Shown: positions 50,702 through 59,469 of the stretch, piece by piece
How the letters are laid out: each line of letters opens with the position of its first letter
Numbering within the stretch: position 1 is the stretch's first letter
Assembly: GCA_031180725.1 (NCBI GenBank)
Contig: JAPSLO010000001.1
Span: 186,001-250,000, forward strand
Origin: Roseomonas sp.
GTDB taxonomy: Bacteria; Pseudomonadota; Alphaproteobacteria; Acetobacterales; Acetobacteraceae
Length of the DNA stretch: 64,000 bases
Direction of reading: 5' to 3'
Notes under the pieces: model-generated
What the model saw: the letters and a program-made list of their open reading frames with translations, nothing else
Databases searched by the model: none
What the model was told of the DNA's origin: nothing
Translations under genes and position numbers: made by a program

Positions 50702-51471
50702 TCAAGTTCTATTAATGGATACGCCGCCGTCGGCCAGGAGCGCGGTTCCCGTGATGAAGCTCGACGCATCCGAGGCGAGATAAAGCGCGGTTTGGGCGAT
50801 CTCCTCAGGAAGCCCAAGGCGCTTGAGCGCGTGAAGACCCTCGATGAAAGCTCTCGTGCCTTCAGGGGCGTTGGGCGCGTTCGCGTGATTGGCCGGCGTG
50901 TCGGCGCCACCCGGAAGGATCGCGTTCGCTCGGATTCCCTTGGCGCCCAGTTCGGCCGCTAGCACGCGGGTCAGGCCGACCACCCCCGCCTTGGCGGCCG
51001 CATACGCGCCCAAGCCCGGGAAGCCGATCGTGTTGCCGACGAAGCTCGAGGTGAAGACAATTGAGCCAGCGCCGCGTTCTAGCATCGCGGGCACTTGGTA
51101 CTTCGCAGCCAGAAACGCGCTGGTCAGGTTGGTGTCGATCGTTTCGCGCCATCCGGCGATCGACAGATCAGGCACCGGCACCACCTCGCCGCTCGAACCA
51201 GCGTTGTTGAAGGCGATGTCCAGCCCACCGAATTGGCTGGTCGCCGCGTCGACCAGAGCCTTGGCGTATGCTTCGTCTTTCACGTCTCCTGCAACGGCGA
51301 TCGCCTTTCCGCCGGCCTTTTCGATTTCGCGGACCAGCACGTCGAGTTCGATCTTACGGCGAGCAGCCACAACGATCTTGGCGCCTCTTGTGCAAATAAC
51401 TTTGCGGCCGCGTAACCGATGCCCGAACTCGCCCCGGTGACGATAGCGACCTTGTCTTCGAGCAGATTCAT
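50702..51471 (-). pseudogene. SDR-family oxidoreductase broken by one base
   Basis: The first 30 residues are read from ATG 51471 (MNLLEDKVAIVTGASSGIGY, AAAKLFAQE). The remainder is in a second frame: GAKIVVAARRKIELDVLVRE, FNNAGSSGEVVPVPDLSIAG, FTSSFVGNTIGFPGLGAYAA with AKAGVVGL, and DASSFITGTALLADGGVSIN. The join near 51391 would be perfect if one G were restored (CAAGAGGCGCC from CAAGAGGGCGCC). All SDR motifs are otherwise intact. This is either a very young pseudogene or a sequencing error. Confidence 0.85.
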
Positions 51472-51673
51472 AACCTAACTCCTTGACGATCGGTTCTGTC
51501 CGGAGAAATGTCACTCCGACTCGCCAGGTCGCACTCCGCTTGTTGCCCTTCAATCGAATACCTTTGGGCAAGCACCAGAGCCGGTTTTGTCCTGGGTGAA
51601 CTTGACCCGGCTTGGCGCGCCACGCCTTGCAACCCTTCCTGCAGGATGCAGGACCAAGCACGGTAATGGCTTC

Positions 51674-51809
51674 GCAACCTACAACGAGGTGACAGGCGCC
51701 CTCCGCGCGACTGATGTTCGCGGGTACACGGGCGCTAGTTACGTGGCCATCTGTCAGCCCCAAGGTAGCTTCTGGCGTTCCACGACGTTTGTAGGTTGCG
51801 GGCGCCTGT
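51674..51809. repeat. Two interlaced inverted repeats
   Basis: GCAACCTACAA (51674-51684) is the reverse complement of TTGTAGGTTGC (51789-51799). ACAGGCGCCC (51692-51701) is the reverse complement of GGGCGCCTGT (51800-51809). The order is A-B-A'-B', so the two helices would cross. They lie in a gene-free stretch (51472-52029). Confidence 0.6.
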
Positions 51810-52029
51810 GTGTTGTTGAGGGGCACGGCTAGGCGGAGGTGCAGGTCCGCATCCCTACTTGGCAACGTGTCGCCACAGGATCTTAACGACTGACCTTCTC
51901 GGTCAGGACAGGCGCGCCTAGATGCGTTCAGCTCCAAGAGTGTGAGAGCCCGCTTCATAACGTTATCGTATGGATCGAGACACATTCACCCGCTACCATT
52001 CGGGCTAATTCGCCTTTGGAACCTGCACC

Positions 52030-52200
52030 TTGGACGCGCGCCTCAGCGACATCGTCAGCGTCGGGGAGATCCTGCTGTTTCCGCTTCAGCTGATGCGGTT
52101 CATAGCCACTGTCAGCTTGGTTGACTTCCTGCTCCTCATCGCGGTGCTTGTGGTTGTCGCTGGGCTAATCTGGCTCTGGTGGAGGTCACGCTGGCCCTGA
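52030..52200 (+). CDS. Small single-pass membrane protein
   Basis: 56 residues from a TTG start. A polar N-terminus (LDARLSDIVSVGEILLFPLQ) precedes one membrane helix (LVDFLLLIAVLVVVAGLIWL) and a basic end WWRSRWP, which predicts a cytoplasmic C-terminus. The ribosome site is weak (TTTGGA). The helix is too hydrophobic and well placed to look like chance. Confidence 0.45.
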   Translation: MDARLSDIVSVGEILLFPLQLMRFIATVSLVDFLLLIAVLVVVAGLIWLWWRSRWP

Positions 52201-52373
52201 AAGCAAAAAGTTCGTTATCGTTCTGAAGCGGGTTCTGAGCCACGTTGAGTAGAGCGCTGCGCAGGCAGGACGGTGACTTGCACTTACGCCTGCTGCCTAT
52301 GTGCTACCAAGTGGCCGGACGCCGGCTCTCGCGCCCATCGCCGCGCGCCACATGGCGCGCCGGGAGACCCCTT

Positions 52374-53406
52374 ATGCCCAAGGTAGAACCGACCGGGCGG
52401 CGTCCCGGACCCTCTCAACCGCCGTTAGGCGCGCCGATACCCTGGTCGAAACGGGAGCGCGACCGCGCCGAGCTCGCGGCGCTCCGTCGAGTCCTTCGCG
52501 ACCGCGCGGAGGCCAACCCTGAAGAAGCACGGCGAGTGGCGGTGGAGACGCAAAGGCTTCTTCCCTCGATCTCGACCACAAGCGCGGCGTTTGGCACTCG
52601 TTCGAGAGCGACGAGCGCGGCAGCCTCCTCGACCTTGTCATGCGCGAGCGAAAGGGCGGCTTCCGCGAAGCCCTCGAGTTAGCCCGCTGGCTACTTGGTC
52701 AGCCAGCGCGGGACCGGCCGAAGGCGCGGGCACCATCCGCCCTCGCCACCGACGAAACAGCGCCGATCAAAATTGCAATCCGGTTCTTGCGCGAGGCCCG
52801 TCCATAGACGAGATGCTCGCCGAGACTTACCTTACCCAGACCCGCGGCTTCCCGCGCCCGGCCACCGGCTGGCCACCCCAAGCGCGCTTCCACCCCGGTC
52901 GACGCGCCCTCGTCGTCGCAGCATCTGACCCCCAAGCGCCACCTGCGCGCAGTGCAGCTTGTCCACCTCACCGAAGATTGCCGAAAGGTCGAAAGCACGG
53001 CACAGCGTCTTACCAAGCAGTACTTCGGTGCCCGGTCGGCTCCGCCGTCCGGCTACCAGGGAAGGGGAGGGAGGTGCTCCTCGCCGAGGGACCCGAAACC
53101 GGCCTCGCCTGCTGGACCTCAACGGGCGCCGAGACCTGGATCTGCCTCAACGGCTTTCGACGCATGGACCTCCCTGCCGACGGCATCTTGGTGGTCTGTG
53201 GCGACGACGATGCTCCAGAAGCGTCGGTCACCATAGCCCGAGAAGCTATCGTCGCTGCCTGGCGCACCGAAGGCCGCCACGTTGCCGTCGCGACGCCCTG
53301 GGCGATCCCGCGCGGGGACAAGACCGACCTCGACGACGCGCTTCGCAAAACCGGCCCGGAGCACGTCCGAAACCGCATCCTCGACGTCGCAGCGTCGGTC
53401 ACTTAG
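52374..53406 (+). pseudogene. Plasmid/phage-type toprim primase remnant
   Basis: One frame carries a zinc-ribbon-like N-terminal part SLDLDHKRGVWHSFESDERG, SLLDLVMRERKGGFREALEL and ARWLLGQPA. Another carries DEMLAETYLTQTRGFPRPAT, RFHPGRRALVVAASD, then the toprim core LLAEGPETGLACWTSTGAET and DLPADGILVVCGDDD, and RNRILD. This order (CHC2-like, helical linker, toprim) matches primases of mobile elements in alphaproteobacteria. At least two frameshifts (near 52590 and 52800-53020). An intact start (ATG 52374) with GGGAG survives. Confidence 0.75.
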
Positions 53407-53433
53407 AGGCGGCTTTCACAAATGCGGCGGGCC

Positions 53434-54422
53434 TCACGGCCGCCCGACCACCAGCGTCTGCGGCGTCTGCCCGAGCGGCGCGAACTCCACGGCGCGGCCG
53501 AAGCCGGCCTCAGCAAAGATGCGGGCCAGCTCGCCCGGGGTGTAGACCGTCGCGGCCGGCGTCGTGGCCAGCATGATGAAGGCGAACATCACCGCCAGCG
53601 ACGGCCCGGGGCGGTCCTCCTCCGCGACGAACTCCGGCGCCAGCACCAGGCCTCCCGGCGCCAGGGCGCCGCGCGCGCGGCGCAGCAGCGCGACGCAGCC
53701 CGCCGCGTCGAAGTGGTGCTGGAAGTTGGGCATGAGGATCGGGTCATAGGGCCCTCCTCACTCCGTCTCGAAGGCGCTGCCCTCGATCCACCGCCAGCAT
53801 GCGGGCAGCCCCGCCGCCCCGGCGTTCGCGCGCGCCACGGCCAGCACCGGTGCCCAGTCCAGCGCCGGAACTCCAAGGCCGAATAGGCCATGCCCGGCGG
53901 CGAGGTCCAGCACCCGCCGCGGCGCGAGGCGCCGCGCCGCCACCCGGTCCGCGGTTGCCGCCGCGATCGGTGCGGCGAAGGGCACCATGGCGCGGGCGAA
54001 CTTGACCCAGATCGGGTTCTCCGGTGCGACCGCGGCGAGGCCCTCGGCGCCGCCGCGGCGGACATAGGCCACCGGGTCCGACAGCACGAGGGCCAGCATC
54101 TCTGGCGAGGCGAGGAACGCCTCGACCGACCCCTATAGGCGGGCGAGCGCCGGTGCAGGAAGACCTCGGAGGCCGGGCCGAGCGCGTAGGCGCCGTCCCC
54201 GCGCCTGGTGAGCAGGCCCTGCGCGGCGAGATAGTCGCACAGCGCGCGCACGCCGCGCTCCGCCGCGCCGGTGCGGGCGGCGATCTTGGCCGTGGTGTCA
54301 GTGCCCTCGCCGATCGCGGTGAACAGGTCTAGCCGGATCGCGGCCACTAGCGCCGCTGTCCTGACGTAGCCCCACACGCCGTCCAGCACCGCGGCAGGCG
54401 AGGGTCCTTGCTGTGCACCCAT
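53434..54422 (-). pseudogene. SAM-dependent methyltransferase (acetylserotonin-type) in three frames
   Basis: From ATG 54422 (GGGAGGAGGAG upstream) the winged-helix dimerisation domain reads AALVAAIRLDLFTAIGEGTD and GVRALCDYLAAQGLL. A second frame gives LDLAAGHGLFGLGVPALD (SAM-binding glycine motif) and a third DPILMPNFQHHFDAAG with RRARGALAPGGLVLAPEFVA and YTPGELARIFAEAGF. All parts of an O-methyltransferase of the hydroxyneurosporene/acetylserotonin type are present, with shifts near 54100 and 53760. The first frame ends only because of these shifts, so decay is recent. Confidence 0.8.
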
Positions 54423-54714
54423 GGCGGCTCCTCCTCCCTCGGCACCTCCGGGGCGGCGCGCCGGGCCTGGCCGCGCGGCGCGGACGCGGGAGGGCGGTCC
54501 AGGTAGCGGGGCGCCTCGGCGAGGGTGCGATGCTACAGCGCGGGGCCCCTGCCTGGGCAAGGACCCAGTGGGGGCCATTTCTCGAGCTTCGGCCACGCGG
54601 CGCGAATGGAACGTAGAGGGGGATGGATTTTAGGCTGCTGGGCCTCGTCGCGACCGCCTGACTTCTGCGCGGCGGCCGGCGAGCAGGACGCCCCGCAACG
54701 CCGACGGTTCGAGT

Positions 54715-54960
54715 GCTGGCCACCTTGAGGCGCCTCCTGCGCGAGGGCACGCCGTGGCGCAGCTTGGTGGCACCGCGGATCGGGCCCGCGGTTCGACCTT
54801 GCGCCGCACGCTGGCGCGCTGGGCGCAAACCAGCGTACTGGCGCAGGCCCACACCCTGCTGATCTGAATGCTACGAGGCCATTCCGATCTGATCCTCGAC
54901 ACTTGCTCGGTGCGGGCCAAGCGCGGCGCCAACCTCACCGGCCCGAATGGATGGTGCGCC
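54715..54960 (+). mobile_element. IS5-like transposase scrap
   Basis: Two frames read LRRLLREGTPWRSLV and HSDLILDTCSVRAKRGANLT followed by GPN. The 'DT-SVRAKRGG-LTGPN' segment is the conserved catalytic region of a group of IS5-type transposases. Nothing follows: the next gene starts at 55095. Bases 54423-54714 show no feature. Confidence 0.65.
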
Positions 54961-55094
54961 CTGTGGCAGTCAAGGGAGCTCCGTTGTCGATTGGTCTTCT
55001 AAGCGCTCTTGCTTTCGCAGTGGTGCGGAGTTTCTGAATTGTATACGTTCGCCTGCGCTGAGGCGCCGAGGCGGCCGCAGCGAGGGAGGAAGCA

Positions 55095-56711
55095 ATGCGC
55101 AACCAAGCCAACCGCTGGGCATTTGCCCTCGGTCTCGCGCTCTACCCGGCGCTCGGGCTGGCGCAGCAGCACCAGCACGGACATACCCAAGGCGGAACGC
55201 CGCCAGCCATGGCAACGCTCGGCCAGGTGCATTTCCCTGTCACCTGCGCGCCGGAAGCGCAGGCCGCCTTCAATGAGGCGATGAAGCTGCAGCACTCGTT
55301 CTGGTACGAGGCCGCCCAGGAAGCCTTCCGGCACGTGCGAGAGCGCGACCCGAGTTGCGTCATGTCCTACTGGGGCGAAACCATGGCGCTGCTGGTGAAC
55401 CCGTTCGTCGTGACCTCGGCTGCCAACCTGCGCCAGGGCCGGGCGCTGCTGGCCGAGGCGCGCCGGATCGGGGCGAAGAGCGAGCGCGAGGCCGGCCTCA
55501 TCGACGCACTCTCCGAGCTGTACGACGACGAAGACCCGGCGACGCACCGCGCCCGCGTGGGGCGCTACGAGCAGGCGATGGAACGCCTTCACACTCGTTT
55601 CCCAGATGACCCGGAGGTGGCGATCCACTACGCCCTGGCTCTGGCGGTGGCTGCGTCGCCGACCGACAAAACCTACTCCAAGCAGCTTAAGGCCGCGGAG
55701 ATCCTGGAGCGCGAGGCCGCCCGCCAGCCGCAGCACCCGGGCGTGGCCCACTACCTGATCCACGCCTATGACACGCCGGCACTTGCCACCCGCGGTATCC
55801 CCGCCGCCGAGCGCTATGCCAGCCTTGCGGCGGACGCGCCGCATGCGCTGCACATGCCCTCCCACATCTTCACCCGCGTCGGGCGGTGGGAGGACTCGAT
55901 CGAGACCAACCGCCGCTCGGCCGAGACGGCACGCGCGCGCGGAGCGATCTTCGACGAGATTCATGCCCTGGACTACTTGGTCTATGGCTATCTGCAGACC
56001 GGACAGCCGGAAGCGGCGCGGCGCGCCTTGGCCGAGCTGCCGCGCTTCGCGGACTGGAACGCGCCCTCGCCGGTGCTGGGCTGGGCGCTCACAGTGATGC
56101 CGGCGCGCTACGCGCTTGAGCGCGGTGCCTGGGAAGAAGCGGCGGCGCTGGCGGCCGGCCGCCAGACCGCGCCGCTGATCGTGGCCAATACGCACTTCGC
56201 CCGCGCGGTCGGCGCAGCGCGTGCCGGACGCCCCGATGCTGCAGCGGCCGACGTCGAGGCGCTCAAGGCCGCCACTACGGCGCTGCGCGCCAGCGACCCC
56301 TATTGGGCAGAGCAGACGGAGATCCTGCGCCTCGCCGCCGAGGGCTGGGTGTTCTTCGCTCGCGGCGACCGCGATGGCGCCCTAGCGCTGCTGCGCGAAG
56401 CCGGGGAGCGCGAAGGCCAAACGGATAAGCACCCGGTCACGCCGGGGCCGCTCATGCCGGCGCGCGAGCAGCTCGGCGAGATGCTGCTGCTGATGAACCG
56501 CCCAGCGGAGGCCCGACGCGAGTTCGAGGCGGTGCAGGAGACGGAGCCGCGCCGCTTCCGCGCCGTCCACGGCGCCGCCCGCGCGGCCGAGCTCGCGGGC
56601 GACCGAGACGCCGCGCGGGGGCACTACGCGTACTTGCTCGAGATCGCGCGCCGCGCCGATGCCGGGCTGCCCGAGATCGAGCGCGCACGCAGCTTCCTGG
56701 CGAGCCGCTGA
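55095..56711 (+). CDS. Secreted TPR-repeat protein
   Basis: 538 residues. GAGGGAGGAAGCA precedes the ATG, and a leader follows (WAFALGLALYPALGLAQQ). It belongs to a conserved family with a 'FPVTC-P-AQ-AFN-A-x-LHSFWYEAA-AF' start (here VHFPVTCAPEAQAAFNEAMK, LQHSFWYEAAQEAF) and DPSCVMSYWGETMAL. The body is a solenoid of about ten TPR-like helix pairs, including HMPSHIFTRVGRWEDSIETN and HALDYLVYGYLQTGQ. The HMPSHIF motif with several His residues suggests a metal or peptide site. The histidine-rich stretch after the leader (HQHGHT) supports metal binding. Periplasmic; role unknown. Confidence 0.88.
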   Translation: MRNQANRWAFALGLALYPALGLAQQHQHGHTQGGTPPAMATLGQVHFPVTCAPEAQAAFNEAMKLQHSFWYEAAQEAFRHVRERDPSCVMSYWGETMALLVNPFVVTSAANLRQGRALLAEARRIGAKSEREAGLIDALSELYDDEDPATHRARVGRYEQAMERLHTRFPDDPEVAIHYALALAVAASPTDKTYSKQLKAAEILEREAARQPQHPGVAHYLIHAYDTPALATRGIPAAERYASLAADAPHALHMPSHIFTRVGRWEDSIETNRRSAETARARGAIFDEIHALDYLVYGYLQTGQPEAARRALAELPRFADWNAPSPVLGWALTVMPARYALERGAWEEAAALAAGRQTAPLIVANTHFARAVGAARAGRPDAAAADVEALKAATTALRASDPYWAEQTEILRLAAEGWVFFARGDRDGALALLREAGEREGQTDKHPVTPGPLMPAREQLGEMLLLMNRPAEARREFEAVQETEPRRFRAVHGAARAAELAGDRDAARGHYAYLLEIARRADAGLPEIERARSFLASR

Positions 56712-57164
56712 GGGGCCTGGGCGACAACGCCGGAAGGATGCGGAGTGGAAGGCGCAGCCGCTGCGCGTCCCCGGCGCACCGTTGGCCGGATAGCCTCACA
56801 TGCCCCTGCATTTGCTACCCATTCTCTGGCGAGGCAGACAGGGGCGGCGGTCGACGCCAGGATCTCGCATCTCATCGCGACCGTGGACCGCTTCGGCTAA
56901 GGAGGTGTCGAGCCGGAGGCGCCGGCCATGGCCGAACGCCGGACTGTCGGCGATGGGCCTCACGAGCTACGCAGCCGCGACACTGTCGTCCTCGAACAGG
57001 GCAGCGCGTGCTACCGTTTGTTCCACTGACTGCTCGGCCAGCTGCACCAGGGTGGCCAGGCGGCCTGAACGCGACCGTTCATGCGCGGGATGCCAAGGGC
57101 TGTCAGCCGCCCTGGCCGGCGAGGCCGGGCGTGATCAGGCTGACCGGGCGCCGGACGTGCGGCC
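56712..57164. other. Gene-free, decayed DNA
   Basis: No frame on either strand has a recognisable product. The stretch leads into the LysR fragment and probably is the eroded part of that gene and its neighbour. Confidence 0.35.
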
Positions 57165-57560
57165 TCAGGCGCTCGTCGCGGCGCAGGCCGATATGGACGG
57201 TAGCGGAGGGAAGAGATGGCGTGCATCGACCAACCGCAGGCCGGCATCCTGTACGCGGTCATAGGCCGCGTGCGCGACGATGCCGAATGTCGGCATCGGT
57301 CGCGCTGAGGACGATGTTGGGCTGCAGCCGGCGTGACTCGAAGGCGCGCAGGATCTCGGAGCGGGCGCCGAAGAGCTGATCATAGGTGACGATTGGGTAT
57401 TTCGCGACCGCCTCCAGCGTCGGGATACGCAGCCGGCCAAACTCGTGATCCGGCCGCGGCAGGAACACGCGATGCAGCTTGTAACAGGGATGGAAAGCCA
57501 AGCTCGGGAAAGGCTTGCCCGGCGCCGTGGCGAGCGAGAAGTCAGCCTCGCCTGCGTCGA
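57165..57560 (-). pseudogene. CysB-type LysR regulator, effector-domain fragment
   Basis: One frame reads EADFSLATAPGKPFPS-like sequence then LAFHPCYKLHRVFLPRPDHE, IPTLEAVAKYPIVTYDQLFG, ARSEILRAFESRRLQPNIVL and SATDADI; after a shift DAGLRLVDARHLFPPL. This is the central effector domain of CysB-like regulators, which sense O-acetylserine or sulfur status. The DNA-binding half is missing; a transposase fragment abuts at 57560. Confidence 0.8.
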
Positions 57561-57950
57561 ACCACCGCGCTCGCCGACGCCCATTTGCCCCTGATCCTCG
57601 GCGCGATTCCTGGCGTCGGACCCAGCCAGGACTTGCCCGACTTCGCCCCGGCAGTGAGCCAGGCGGCGACCCTCCTCGCCTTCGATACTGCGTTGGCCGA
57701 TGCGGCCTATGACGCCGAGCATAACCACCGTCTCTGCCGCGAAGAATGCGGAACGCGGCAAAGCGTTATCGCGCCCAACTCGCGCAACGCCGGACTGCGC
57801 TGGCCGAAGACGCCCCACAGGCGCGCCATGCGACAGCAATTTCCCCGCGCGCTGTACCATCAGCGCTGGCACGCCGAGAGTGGCTTCAGCCAGCACGAAC
57901 GACACCTCGGCTCGGCCCTGACCCAGGGCATTCGCTGGAATTCCGCGAAT
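57560..57950 (+). mobile_element. Transposase DDE-domain fragment
   Basis: The plus strand reads AAYDAEHNHRLCREECGTRQ and SVIAPNSRNAGLRWPKTPHR, then RAMRQQFPRALYHQRWHAES and GFSQHERHLGSALT. This is the C-terminal half of an IS4/IS5-type transposase (second Asp in DAAYDAEHN, final Glu in HAESGFS). It interrupts the CysB-like gene, and its own N-terminal half is absent. Confidence 0.75.
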
Positions 57951-58067
57951 ACGTGTTGGTCCTCTCGCCGCTTTTTGGCACCCCGCCCCTCCTAGGCGCC
58001 TCAGGAGGGGCCGGATAGGCGCGGCGGGCGGTTCCCGGGTGCGCGGGCATTCGGGAAAGGGGCGGTG

Positions 58068-58373
58068 ATGGCCGAGATCGTGGGAACTGACAGCGATGAC
58101 ACGCTGAGCCCGGGCCAGTCCTACCCCGGCGGCATGCCACGCGGTGGGCCGGACGCCTTATTTGGCCTGCTCGGCAACGACAGCCTGGACAGAGGCGGGG
58201 GCAACGACACGCTGACCGGTGATGCGGGGGACGATAGCGCTTTCGCCGACCTGCTGCGGGGCGACGATCGCCCGAACCGGCTTACGAGCGGTGCCGGGCC
58301 CGTTCGAATTGCGGCGGCCACTATGTTGCTTTCAGTGGGGACGGCAACGCTCTGGCCGGCGTTGGTGCCGTAA
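58068..58373 (+). pseudogene. RTX calcium-binding protein, N-terminal remnant
   Basis: From ATG 58068 (GGAAAGGGG upstream): MAEIVGTDSDDTLSPGQSYP, then GGPDALFGLLGNDSLDRGGG and NDTLTGDAGDD. These are RTX nonapeptide repeats (GGxGxDxLx). After about 55 residues the repeats end and the frame continues as unrelated sequence to a stop. A real RTX gene has lost its body; the intact relative lies at 59470-61278. Confidence 0.6.
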
Positions 58374-59090
58374 CCGGCGGTGTGGGCCAGCCTCCAAAAT
58401 TCAGCAGCGACACTCAGCCTACGGCCGAGCCGCAGCACAGGCGGCGCCGCGCCCGCCTCTCAGGTCGAGTGGACGCTACTACGGGCTGGCGCAGGTTCGC
58501 CGCGCGGGGCCCACCGACCCCTTCTTCTCGCATTAACTCAGCCGAAATTCACGCAGGTCTGCCTCGCCCGCGTGAGTGCCGTCTAGACCATCGGACGATA
58601 AAGCCGCGGCATAGTGCCTGGCTCGCGCGGGCTGCTCGAGCATCAATTCGATGCACGGCCATGCTGATCCCTGGGTCCGCCGCACAATGATCGCGTAGGC
58701 AAGGGCGCCCTCGACAGCATCGAGGCCGTCCCGGAGGCGCCCTCCCAATCCTCCTCGTGGGGCTCAAGGCCGGTCAGCCAGTGGTCCCAGCGGTTGGGAA
58801 GCAGCGGTCATAATCGCGCATGTCGCCGAAACGCTCGCGCTTCTCGGGGTCGCGGGTCGCCTCCTATTCGAACCACGGGACTATCTTATTCCCCCCTTCC
58901 CCTCACTGTTCTCGGTCGTAGATGGGTGGCCAGTCAGCTGCTGGTCGGTTGAATGGTCGGTCGCGACAAGCTACTCCGGCAGCTCGCCCGCGGCACTTGC
59001 CCTTTGATACTGGCTGTAATTCCCCCACTGCGGATTGTGCCGGAATGGAAGGTCATCGGTTGCTTTGTAAGCTGATCAGATCGGCATCAA
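58374..59090. other. Gene-free, decayed DNA
   Basis: Short pieces look protein-like (minus strand near 58790-58870: EATRDPEKRERFGDMRDYDR), which suggests an eroded gene, but I cannot name it. No intact gene. Confidence 0.35.
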
Positions 59091-59330
59091 TCAGGCGGGC
59101 CAGCAGCGCACAAGCGGTCGCGGAAGATGATCCGGCCGTCCGCGGCGTAGCGACAGAGGGTGCTGCGGTTTCGGGCCATCTTCCTCGAGGCCCTGGTCTC
59201 GTCGATGAACTCCAGGCGGTCGGGATCGGGGTCGGGCTCCCGCTCCAGCGCAGACCAGCGGATCGCGCTCGAGGCGCTCATGCCAAAGCGGGCCGCCGCC
59301 ACTCGGCAGGACGCTCCAGCAGCGCTGCTT
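59091..59330 (-). mobile_element. IS630-family transposase scrap
   Basis: The minus strand reads ARFGMSASSAIRWSALERE (helix-turn-helix of IS630 OrfA) and DRLEFIDETRASRKMARNRS (DDE segment around 'FIDET'). The two are joined with a deletion. No inverted repeats were seen. Confidence 0.65.
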
Positions 59331-59469
59331 CTGTAGGGGCAGGTCAGTCGACGTCCGCACCGTCGAGCAGAATGCTGGCACCGAGGCTGCCGAAGATACT
59401 GCCGTCTCCGCAGCGCAGCGCAGCCTGGAGATGGCGATGCGCTCGCCGGCGCCGATGCTGGCGCTTGCA

